Of a stretch of 64,000 nucleotides of DNA, positions 55,448 to 62,974 are shown piece by piece. The notes beneath the pieces were generated by a model. It saw only the letters and a list, made by a program, of their open reading frames with translations, had not been told where the DNA came from and ran no database searches. Origin of the DNA: Allomuricauda sp. (GTDB lineage Bacteria > Bacteroidota > Bacteroidia > Flavobacteriales > Flavobacteriaceae); assembly GCA_003712125.1 (NCBI GenBank), contig RHLF01000001.1:1240001-1304000 (forward strand), read 5' to 3'. How positions within the stretch are numbered: the first letter of the stretch is position 1; each line of letters starts with the position of its first letter. Position numbers and translations under genes: made by a program.

Positions 55448-56323
55448 ATGAAATTTATTAAGTACCAACTACTCTTATTGGGACTCTTACTGTCATCTTT
55501 TAATGTAATTGCCCAAGACGATAACCAAAATGCTGCGGCGCAAGGCAGTAACATTCAAAACCTAACTCCCTCGAAATTGATTGGGAAAGGGCAATGGGAC
55601 ATTAAACTCTTTAACAATTTATATACCCAAAATGAAAGTACGTTTGTTGAAGATGACGGTTTGCGTCAGAACTTTTTCACTTCAACCCTGGAAGTTTTTA
55701 CAGGAGTTTCGGATTCGAGAAGGGTTAATTTGGGTGTAATTGCCGAATACCGAGCAAACGGAAGGGATTTTATTTTGGGTGATGGTTCAACCGAGCGTCG
55801 ATCTACAAGCGGACTAACTTCCATTGCACCTTCGATAAAGGTGGTGCCCTTTAAAAATGTGGGCAATTTTTCAATTTTAAGTTCCCTTTCCATTCCCTTA
55901 ATCGATAGTGAGGTTGATGATAATGGTGTGTTTTTAGATCAAAAGGGCTTTACGTGGCAGAACCGTTTTTTTTATGATTACACTTTTCCCGGAAAAAAAT
56001 GGCAATTATTCAGCGAAATAAATTCGGAATACAATTTTGGTGATCAAGATGAAAGTTTTGCAAATAATAGCCTTCGCCTTACCCCAGGGGTATTCTTAAG
56101 TTACTTTCCGAGTAGTAAGTTCACGGTTTTGGTTTTAGGCCAGCACACCGAATTGATCGATTTGGGCAATAACTTTAGCCAAAACTTTACAGCTCTGGGA
56201 GGAGGTGCCAAATATCAACTTACAGACGAGTTAAACGTTGAAGTGCTGTATACCAATTTTGTTCGCGGTAGGGACACCGGTTTGGGTGAAACTTTTAACA
56301 TAGGTTTACGGGCCGTATTCTAA
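55448..56323 (+). CDS. Outer-membrane beta-barrel protein, function unknown
   Basis: 291 aa. Signal peptide YQLLLLGLLLSSFNVIAQ, then a linker rich in Asn/Gln/Ala, then alternating amphipathic strands with aromatic ends (WDIKLFNNLYTQNE, FLSYFPSSKFTVLVLG) and a C-terminal NIGLRAVF with terminal Phe, the BAM recognition signal. It probably forms a barrel of ten to twelve strands. No transporter family is recognised. Its position between DUF547 and a GH113-like lipoprotein suggests a role in the outer membrane for the same process. Confidence 0.75.
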   Translation: MKFIKYQLLLLGLLLSSFNVIAQDDNQNAAAQGSNIQNLTPSKLIGKGQWDIKLFNNLYTQNESTFVEDDGLRQNFFTSTLEVFTGVSDSRRVNLGVIAEYRANGRDFILGDGSTERRSTSGLTSIAPSIKVVPFKNVGNFSILSSLSIPLIDSEVDDNGVFLDQKGFTWQNRFFYDYTFPGKKWQLFSEINSEYNFGDQDESFANNSLRLTPGVFLSYFPSSKFTVLVLGQHTELIDLGNNFSQNFTALGGGAKYQLTDELNVEVLYTNFVRGRDTGLGETFNIGLRAVF

Positions 56324-56367
56324 GCAGTATTTGCAAAAAAGGTATTTTAGTCCTAATCTAATTTCAA

Positions 56368-57378
56368 ATGAAACGATTAGGACTTCTTTTTTTATGCCTG
56401 CTCCAGTTTTCATGCAATAGCCAATTACAAGAAAAAATAAACGGGATAAGTTTTGTGGGATCTCGTGATAAGGCATTACAAAAACATGTTGACCCAGTAC
56501 TGCATATAAATGCCAATTACGCAGCGATAATGCCCTTCGGATTTATTCGCAATTTGCAAGACCCAAACGTGGTTTTTAATACGGAAAGGCAATGGTTTGG
56601 CGAAACCGTGGCTGGAGGCAAACAGTATATCGAATTGCTTCAGAAAAACAAGGTCAAAATCATGCTGAAACCACAAATATGGGTCTGGAGAGGGGAGTTT
56701 ACGGGCGATATGATCATGAATAGCGAGGAAGACTGGAAAACACTTGAAGCTACCTACACTGATTTTGCATTGACCTATGCAAAACTCGCTGAAGAGATGC
56801 ATGTAGATATTTATTGTATTGGTACCGAGTTGGAAGAGTTTGTAAAAGCCAGACCCGACTTTTGGTCAGGTCTAATTCAAAAAATACGCACCGTTTACAA
56901 CGGAAAATTGACCTACGCTGCCAACTGGGATGAATATACACGTACCCCATTTTGGGAAGCATTGGACTATATAGGTGTCGATGCTTATTTTCCCCTTTCG
57001 GACCAGCGTGACCCGTCAAAAGAAGAAATGAGAAAGGGGTGGCAAAAGTGGAAAAAAGCACTGGCCACAAAATCTTCAGAAACTAAAAAGCCTATTCTTT
57101 TTACAGAATTTGGGTATCGTAGTATGGACTATACAGCAAAAAAACCTTGGTTGGTCGATCACAACGAAATGCAGGTAAATCTACAAGCTCAAGCGGATGC
57201 CACAAGAGCCACTTTTGAAGAGTTTTGGAAGGAAGATTGGTTTGCAGGTGGGTTCGTTTGGAAATGGTTTTTGCATTACGAGGATGTTGGCGGCTCTGAA
57301 GACAACCGCTTTACACCACAAAATAAACCGGCAGAAAATGTAATTCGGGCGCATTTTAGTGGACTAAGTCAATACTAA
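56368..57378 (+). CDS. GH113-like glycoside hydrolase lipoprotein (beta-mannanase family)
   Basis: 336 aa. Lipobox signal GLLFLCLLQFSC. A single TIM barrel: the start NGISFVG, strand WVWRGEFTG, the acid/base Glu in DIYCIGTELEEF (about residue 154), YIGVDAYFPLS, and the nucleophile Glu247 in PILFTEFGYRSMD. GFVWKWF closes the barrel. This is the GH113 layout, a family whose characterised members are beta-1,4-mannanases. It is anchored as a lipoprotein and followed after 8 bases by an Omp85-type gene. It lies divergent from an operon encoding a mannan-synthase-like GT2, which is notable. Confidence 0.82.
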   Translation: MKRLGLLFLCLLQFSCNSQLQEKINGISFVGSRDKALQKHVDPVLHINANYAAIMPFGFIRNLQDPNVVFNTERQWFGETVAGGKQYIELLQKNKVKIMLKPQIWVWRGEFTGDMIMNSEEDWKTLEATYTDFALTYAKLAEEMHVDIYCIGTELEEFVKARPDFWSGLIQKIRTVYNGKLTYAANWDEYTRTPFWEALDYIGVDAYFPLSDQRDPSKEEMRKGWQKWKKALATKSSETKKPILFTEFGYRSMDYTAKKPWLVDHNEMQVNLQAQADATRATFEEFWKEDWFAGGFVWKWFLHYEDVGGSEDNRFTPQNKPAENVIRAHFSGLSQY

Positions 57379-57386
57379 ATCCGGCC

Positions 57387-58646
57387 ATGTGTAAATTCAC
57401 AGCCTTACTTTTTCTTTCTATTTCCGCCTTGTCCTTTGGTCAGGGGACTGTTGTTGACCTCAAAGTTCAGGGCAACAAACGCACACGCACCTCCTTTATA
57501 AAAAATTTTTCCAACCTTAAACCTGGGCAACCCCTTGACTCTACAATTATTGAACAGGATATCGCTCGATTGCTAAGACTGCCCTCAGTTGCACATGCAT
57601 ACTATCAAGTCTTTGAGGCAGAAGGCGAGAATACCTATGACGTGTATTATGGTATCGAAGAGAATTTCACCTTGATTCCCTTTGCCAATATATTTACTTC
57701 AAACAACGATGAGTTTGCTTTTCGTGTAGGGCTCCAAGAGTTCAACTTCCTCGGACAGAATATGACGCTGGGAGCATTTTACCAATATGATATATTTAAC
57801 TCTTATGGGCTGAACATACGGGCGCCGTTTTTGTTTTCAAAGCATTTTGGACTTGCCGTTAATTATCAAGACCTGACTACCCAAGAGCCAGTATTTCTTG
57901 AAAACGGAACTGCTGATTACCAGTATAACAATGAGTCGGTAGAAGTATTGGGCCTGTATCAGGTAAATTACCAACACCGTTTTGAGCTGGGCATAAATTT
58001 GTTTACCGAAGATTACGAATACCTTTTTGGAAGTACTGACCCCGATGTGCCCCAAGAGTTGGTTGTAGACAAGTTGCTGTACAAGTTTATTTATAACTAT
58101 GACGGCATTCAATATTACTATCAATACTTGGATGGTTTTAAAAGTTCGCTGAACCTTCAGTATGTAACAAGTACCAGTGACCAGCTGCCAGATTTTTGGA
58201 TTGGTTTCAATGATTTTGCCTATTTCAAACGGATAGGGCAAAAGGGTAACTGGGCCACAAGATTACGGTTGGGACTAGCCAGTAACATCGACACGCCCTT
58301 CGCACCCTTTGCAGTGGACAACAACCTTAATATACGTGGGGTTGGCAACACCATTGATCGAGGTACTGGTGCCATAGTACTTAATACTGAATACAGGCAT
58401 TCATTGATCGAAAAGGATTGGTTCGTACTTCAGGGGAACGTTTTTGTTGATGGCGGAAGCTGGCGAAATCCAGGGGGTGATTTTGGTGACTTTGCCGATA
58501 GTCAAAACTTACGAATTTATCCGGGTGTGGGGCTCAGGTTTATTCATAAGAGAATCTTCAATGCCATTTTTAGAATAGACTATGGCCATGGTATTACAAA
58601 AGATGCGGCCAAGGGAATTGTATTTGGTATTGGTCAATATTTTTGA
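57387..58646 (+). CDS. Short Omp85/surface-antigen family outer-membrane protein
   Basis: 419 aa. Signal peptide ALLFLSISALSFGQ, one POTRA-like domain (about 20-95: DLKVQGNKRTRTSFIKNF ... IIEQDIARLLRLPSV), and a beta-barrel of about 320 residues ending in GIVFGIGQYF with terminal Phe. The DNNLNIRGVGN segment near residue 313 corresponds to the VRGY/IRGF motif of Omp85 loop 6. With one POTRA domain it is much shorter than BamA (about 800 aa), so a dedicated secretion or insertion role is more likely than general BAM function. Confidence 0.85.
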   Translation: MCKFTALLFLSISALSFGQGTVVDLKVQGNKRTRTSFIKNFSNLKPGQPLDSTIIEQDIARLLRLPSVAHAYYQVFEAEGENTYDVYYGIEENFTLIPFANIFTSNNDEFAFRVGLQEFNFLGQNMTLGAFYQYDIFNSYGLNIRAPFLFSKHFGLAVNYQDLTTQEPVFLENGTADYQYNNESVEVLGLYQVNYQHRFELGINLFTEDYEYLFGSTDPDVPQELVVDKLLYKFIYNYDGIQYYYQYLDGFKSSLNLQYVTSTSDQLPDFWIGFNDFAYFKRIGQKGNWATRLRLGLASNIDTPFAPFAVDNNLNIRGVGNTIDRGTGAIVLNTEYRHSLIEKDWFVLQGNVFVDGGSWRNPGGDFGDFADSQNLRIYPGVGLRFIHKRIFNAIFRIDYGHGITKDAAKGIVFGIGQYF

Positions 58647-58681
58647 TAACCTTTGTAGTGCATCCCGCGCAAAAATCCTGT

Positions 58682-59614
58682 ATGAAATATTTTTTTGCTC
58701 CCCTCTTGGGCATGCTCTTGTTACATGTGTCGGTTGTATCACAATCGAATGGTGAGACGGTTGTCGCCAAACCTGGCGATGGAATCTTTTCCATTTTAAG
58801 GAATGAGGGAATTAATCCGTCTGCCTATTATGCAGCCTTTGTTGAGTTGAACAAAAAGGACCTGATCGATGGTAGTGAACTTCGCGTAGGTAAAGCTTAT
58901 AAAATACCCAATGCCCCTGATTCTTTTAAAAAAATGGGAAGGCTTGTGACGATGCCTGGGAATGATGAAAAACCATTATTTGGGGCAGACTTGTCTCAAA
59001 TGGTATGGAAAAGTGATAAGTTAAAAGATGCAGTCTATTATTTGATTTCTGAAGATCTGGCATCTAATGAAAAAGCTAAAACATTTACTGATGATATTAC
59101 AAAAGACCTTGCTAAGCGACTAATGCAAAATGGCGCCAAGGTTTATGTGATAACAAAGTTATCTGATGAGCTTCCATCGGATAAAATGGAGACAGCCCAG
59201 GGCTATGTTGATATCATCAATAAACGATTTTTAAAGAATAGGGGTAAATACCAACGACTCTTAATGGTTAGAATGAATGGCCTTACCACACAGAAGCGGC
59301 TTGATGTATCAATTTACCATCACAATTCGAGCGAGGATGGGGAACGGCTAGCAGCAAATATCCAAAGTGTTTTGAAAACATATCATCAGAACCAAGTTGT
59401 ACTGCAGAACAATACTGAGACCTTTGACGATAGGGAAAGTTTGTTTCTAGCTAAAAATATGTTACCCGCCCTAACCCTCGTTGAAATCGGTAATCAAAAT
59501 GAAAAAACGGCGCGTAAGAAAGGATTTTCTGTTCGACCTGATAGAAAAGCATTGGCTGCTTGGTTGACCAATGGTATTTTTAAGGATTATGCCGATTTAG
59601 AAATTGAAGATTGA
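58682..59614 (+). CDS. LysM-like/amidase_3 pseudoenzyme (zinc ligands lost)
   Basis: 310 aa from ATG 58682; the track start at 58643 is a TTG ahead of the signal peptide FFAPLLGMLLLHVSVVSQ. N-terminal LysM-like segment AKPGDGIFSILRNEGINPSA ... GKAYKIPN, then an amidase_3-like domain. Aligned with its downstream paralogue, the zinc-binding SGHGG has become ISEDL, the Glu-containing EDEYAYD has become FTDDITKD, and THVDSR has become VRMNGL; only VEIGN remains. It should therefore be unable to hydrolyse peptidoglycan. The fold seems kept (RGKYQRLLMV, YHH), so a binding or regulatory role is inferred. Confidence 0.8.
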   Translation: MKYFFAPLLGMLLLHVSVVSQSNGETVVAKPGDGIFSILRNEGINPSAYYAAFVELNKKDLIDGSELRVGKAYKIPNAPDSFKKMGRLVTMPGNDEKPLFGADLSQMVWKSDKLKDAVYYLISEDLASNEKAKTFTDDITKDLAKRLMQNGAKVYVITKLSDELPSDKMETAQGYVDIINKRFLKNRGKYQRLLMVRMNGLTTQKRLDVSIYHHNSSEDGERLAANIQSVLKTYHQNQVVLQNNTETFDDRESLFLAKNMLPALTLVEIGNQNEKTARKKGFSVRPDRKALAAWLTNGIFKDYADLEIED

Positions 59615-60639
59615 AACCCCATTCATTAAGATTTAGGCTCCTTTGCTATTTTTTTTGCACCTCATGTTTTGTTGGGGCCCAAGATTCCCTTGGTGTGGCC
59701 GTAGCTAAACCCGGTGATGGTATTTATTCGCTTTTGAGAAGAAACGGATATAGCCCGACCAAACACTACAACGCATTTGTGAGAATAAATGCCGATGACC
59801 TAGGCGAAGATGAAGCCCTTTACATTGGGCAATCTTACAAATTGCCAGACACCCTGCAGCAAAATTCAAGCAAAGGAGATCAGTCCAACGTACGCCAATA
59901 TCCCATTTTTGGAGAAAGTTTTGCAAAGGTTGATTCTTTAAGTAATTCATTGAATGGTACTATCTATTATTTGGTTTCAGGTCACGGGGGTCCGGATCCC
60001 GGTGCTGTAGTTCGGCACAGCGGACAATTGATTGGTGAAGATGAGTACGCTTACGATGTTACATTACGGTTGGCCAGGGAATTGCTCGGCCATGGTGCGG
60101 AGGTCTATTTGATAGTTAAGGATGACAACGATGGCATACGCGATGATCGAATCTTGAAATTGGATACCGACGAAGAGGTTGAAGGTGAGAAAATACCCAT
60201 AGGCCAATTGGCACGGTTGAAACAACGGACCGAAGCCGTTAACAAATTATACAAGCAAAATCGAGGAAAATATCAGCGCTTGTTGGTTACCCATGTTGAT
60301 AGTAGGAGCCAGGGAACCGCTATTGACGTGTTTTTTTACCATCATGAAAAAAGTAAGAACGGCAAACGTTTGGCCGAAAGTATTCACAATACTTTTTTAC
60401 GCAAATACAAAAAATTTCAACCCAATAGAAGTTATAGGGGAACCTTCACGGCTCGAAGCTCGCTATATGTTGTAAAAAATACGTTACCGGCGATGGCGTA
60501 CATAGAAATTGGCAATATTCGAAGCAAAAAAGATCAACGACGTATACTTGACCCTGATAATAGACAGGCACTGGCAAAATGGATTTCTGAAGGGCTCATT
60601 CTAGATTACCAGTTGTCTAAAGACAAATCATCAAAGTAA
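59611..60639 (+). CDS. N-acetylmuramoyl-L-alanine amidase with LysM-like N-terminus
   Basis: 342 aa. The start is TTG at 59611, overlapping the upstream stop as TTGA; no ATG precedes the signal peptide LRFRLLCYFFCTSCFVGAQ. The LysM-like part is AKPGDGIYSLLRRNGYSP ... IGQSYKLPD. The amidase_3 domain has YLVSGHGGPDPGAV (His), IGEDEYAYDVTLRLARELL (Glu), LLVTHVDSRSQG (His) and MAYIEIGNI (catalytic Glu). It should cut the amide between MurNAc and L-Ala in the periplasm. It is the active partner of the pseudoenzyme upstream, with which it shares RGKYQRLL and the C-terminal layout. Its end overlaps the convergent TIGR04283 gene by 9 bases. Confidence 0.88.
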   Translation: MKPHSLRFRLLCYFFCTSCFVGAQDSLGVAVAKPGDGIYSLLRRNGYSPTKHYNAFVRINADDLGEDEALYIGQSYKLPDTLQQNSSKGDQSNVRQYPIFGESFAKVDSLSNSLNGTIYYLVSGHGGPDPGAVVRHSGQLIGEDEYAYDVTLRLARELLGHGAEVYLIVKDDNDGIRDDRILKLDTDEEVEGEKIPIGQLARLKQRTEAVNKLYKQNRGKYQRLLVTHVDSRSQGTAIDVFFYHHEKSKNGKRLAESIHNTFLRKYKKFQPNRSYRGTFTARSSLYVVKNTLPAMAYIEIGNIRSKKDQRRILDPDNRQALAKWISEGLILDYQLSKDKSSK

Positions 60640-61326
60640 ATTATCTGAGTAATACCGATAGAGACTATCTGGCCCTTGACCCAAATAATTTTTAAAGTGA
60701 ATTACGGCAAAATGATATTGCACTTTCAACCATCCTTTTTGGCGGTACTTTCGGGCTGAGGTAATGACTTTTTCGGGGAGTATTTTGAAATTCGTTGTAC
60801 GGTACAATCGTCTTATGAACTCACTATCTTCATAAATAAGATAGCTTTCATTAAAACATCCATTTTCAAAAAACACTTTTTTGGTAACAAATAAAGATTG
60901 ATCACCTCCTCGACAAAGCGAATGGTTTATACGTGATAACCAAGCAAAGAATCGAAGAAACAAATTTTGGGTATCGAATTGCATGCGAAAGCAACCCGTT
61001 TTGTTTCCAGCTTCAACCGTTTTGAGAATGAGTGCATCGAAATCTTGCGGAGGTAGCGTATCGGCATGCAAAAAATAAAGGATATCGGCCTGGGCATGTT
61101 TGGCGCCTACATTCATTTGAACGGCCCTTCCTTTTTTTGATTTTACAACTTTGACACCGAATTTTTTGGCAACTGAAATGGTATCATCCATGCTGCCCCC
61201 ATCAACCACCACGATTTCAGTTCTTTCAGGATAGTGCCCAACATGTTGTAGCTGTTTTAATAGAATGGCAAGGGCAGACTCCTCATTAAGGACAGGAATA
61301 ACAATACTGAGCAAAGGTTTGGCCAT
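60631..61326 (-). CDS. TIGR04283-type GT2 glycosyltransferase (selenodomain/arsenosugar-associated transferase 2)
   Basis: 231 aa. LSIVIPVLNEESALAILL, VVVDGGSMDDTISVAKKFG, then KKGRAVQMNVGAKHAQADIL and FLHADTLPP, the family signature. In other bacteria this family sits with TIGR04282, a radical SAM ArsS/selenodomain protein and a purine nucleoside phosphorylase. Here TIGR04282 and the phosphorylase are present in the same orientation, but no radical SAM gene is in the window. It lies 72 bases after the phosphorylase stop, probably in one operon. Product unknown. Confidence 0.88.
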   Translation of the reverse strand: MAKPLLSIVIPVLNEESALAILLKQLQHVGHYPERTEIVVVDGGSMDDTISVAKKFGVKVVKSKKGRAVQMNVGAKHAQADILYFLHADTLPPQDFDALILKTVEAGNKTGCFRMQFDTQNLFLRFFAWLSRINHSLCRGGDQSLFVTKKVFFENGCFNESYLIYEDSEFIRRLYRTTNFKILPEKVITSARKYRQKGWLKVQYHFAVIHFKNYLGQGPDSLYRYYSDNLL

Positions 61327-61398
61327 AAGCGATTAGCTGCGGATTATGGATAAGACGGGGGAAACAACCTTACCTTACCCCTTTTTTGAGATGTACGG

Positions 61399-62214
61399 TC
61401 AAATCTGTTTGATGAGCGCTTTAAATATCCTAATCATCTTAGGTTCAGTCTTGCCTGCAATTTCAATGATTTCCTGGATGTTTATGGGCTTTAAATTATC
61501 AGGGTCACATTCATCGGTTAATACCGATACGGCGACAACCGGCAACCTCAAATGATTCGCCACGATAACTTCGGGCACCGTACTCATGCCAACAGCATCG
61601 GCACCTAATATTTTTAACATGCGATATTCAGCCTTTGTTTCAAGCTGTGGCCCAACTACGGAAGCATAAGTTCCCTTTCGCAGCGAAATACCTTCTTCCT
61701 TGGCAATGGTTTCAATGGCTTGGCACATCTTCTCATCATAGGGGGCGCTCATATCTACAAATCGGTCACCAAACTCGGCTACATTTTTGAAGGCCAAGGG
61801 AGAACCTCCTTGTAGGTTAATGTGATCTTCAATAAGCATCATATCTCCCTTTTTATAATCAAGATTAATGGCACCGGCGGCATTGGAAATAAAGAGCTTT
61901 TTGATTCCCAATTGGCGCATAACGCGAATGGGGTAGGTCACATCAGAAAAATCATAACCCTCATATAAATGGAAACGCCCTTGCATGACCACCACCTTTT
62001 TTCCTTCAATGGAACCATAAATCAATTTTCCGGAGTGAAACTCAACTGTGGCCAATGGGAAATAGGGGATGTGGTTGTAGTGTGCCTCAATTGGATTTTC
62101 AATCTCGTCCACCATTTGTCCCAATCCGGTACCTAAAACAATCCCTATTTCAGGTGTGTCGAAACCTTTATTTTGCAGATGGGCTACCGATTCATCAAGT
62201 TGTTCCTGTGTCAT
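61399..62214 (-). CDS. punA: Purine nucleoside phosphorylase
   Basis: 271 aa, trimeric PNP/MTAP type. Motifs: GIVLGTGLGQMVDEIENPI (phosphate-binding), VVVMQGRFHLYEGY, SNAAGAINLDYKKGDMMLIE, DHINLQGGSPLAF and GADAVGMSTVPEVIVANHL. It splits purine nucleosides with phosphate. The gene overlaps the TIGR04282 gene by 20 bases. In arsenosugar loci a PNP releases adenine from an adenosyl intermediate, so the neighbours suggest that role, but general purine salvage is just as possible. Confidence 0.93.
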   Translation of the reverse strand: MTQEQLDESVAHLQNKGFDTPEIGIVLGTGLGQMVDEIENPIEAHYNHIPYFPLATVEFHSGKLIYGSIEGKKVVVMQGRFHLYEGYDFSDVTYPIRVMRQLGIKKLFISNAAGAINLDYKKGDMMLIEDHINLQGGSPLAFKNVAEFGDRFVDMSAPYDEKMCQAIETIAKEEGISLRKGTYASVVGPQLETKAEYRMLKILGADAVGMSTVPEVIVANHLRLPVVAVSVLTDECDPDNLKPINIQEIIEIAGKTEPKMIRIFKALIKQI

Positions 62215-62833
62215 TTTTTATATGTTCAATAAAGGGTTCAAATGCATCTATTTCTCTAATATCTTCGTACAAATCAATATCATTTTTGACTGATAACAAA
62301 GTGAAGTTCTCATTTTCAATACTTGTTAAGGTATCACTTAAAACCGATGCGGTACCCCAAGCTTTGTTTTCAAAAAGTGTTGATCGTAATTTTTTCATTC
62401 CCAACAAATAGTAGCCACCATCTTTTGCCGGACCAACTACAAAATCATGCTGTTCTAAAGTTGAAAAGGCAGTTTCCAAATCTTCTTTTGACAAATCGTA
62501 CATATCGCTGCCGATAACAATTATCTTCTTGTAACCTGCTTCAAAACCTTCCTGAAATGCATGGTGCATTCTTGCACCCAAGTCCGCTCCCTGTTGTAAT
62601 TTTTTGGAAAAAACTGTGTTCGGCCATACATCCTCCTGCCAAATTTTCTCCGAATAATAAACCTGCTTGTTTACATCTAGTTCCGAAGTGATAGTGGCCG
62701 TATGTGCCAATAAAAATTTATACACCTCAAGAGCTGCTTCGTTCCCAATAGTGGCTGCCAAACGCGTTTTGCATTTACCCAATTCAGGATTTCGAGTAAA
62801 AATCAATAATAGACTATCGGAGGTTTTTTCCAA
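62195..62833 (-). CDS. TIGR04282-type arsenosugar-biosynthesis-like glycosyltransferase (transferase 1)
   Basis: 212 aa. LLIFTRNPELGKCKTRLAAT near the start, QGADLGARMHHAFQEGFEAG in the middle, VIGSDMYDL and VVGPAKDGGYYLLGM define the family, a GT-A nucleotidyl/glycosyl-transferase fold. It is the first gene of the three-gene minus-strand operon TIGR04282-punA-TIGR04283. The family is linked to arsenosugar or selenium-related modification in genomes carrying ArsM/ArsS; those genes are not visible here. Confidence 0.88.
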   Translation of the reverse strand: MEKTSDSLLLIFTRNPELGKCKTRLAATIGNEAALEVYKFLLAHTATITSELDVNKQVYYSEKIWQEDVWPNTVFSKKLQQGADLGARMHHAFQEGFEAGYKKIIVIGSDMYDLSKEDLETAFSTLEQHDFVVGPAKDGGYYLLGMKKLRSTLFENKAWGTASVLSDTLTSIENENFTLLSVKNDIDLYEDIREIDAFEPFIEHIKNDTGTT

Positions 62834-62904
62834 GTTTCCCAGTTTTAATCGATGCGTTTTTTGGTATTGGTCAAAGGTTCATGCCAAAGCTTTCAAAACA
62901 GATT

Positions 62905-62912
62905 CAAAGATA
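62905..62912 (-). promoter_or_regulatory. -7 promoter element of the TIGR04282-punA-TIGR04283 operon
   Basis: TATCTTTG on the minus strand is a perfect TAnnTTTG match. It is 71 bases upstream of the ATG at 62833. No clear -33 element at the usual spacing. Confidence 0.5.
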
Positions 62913-62974
62913 CTGTTTTAAGCTGCAGTACTTTTTTATGGTTATCTTGTTTCCATATGCCATAGTCTATTAAA

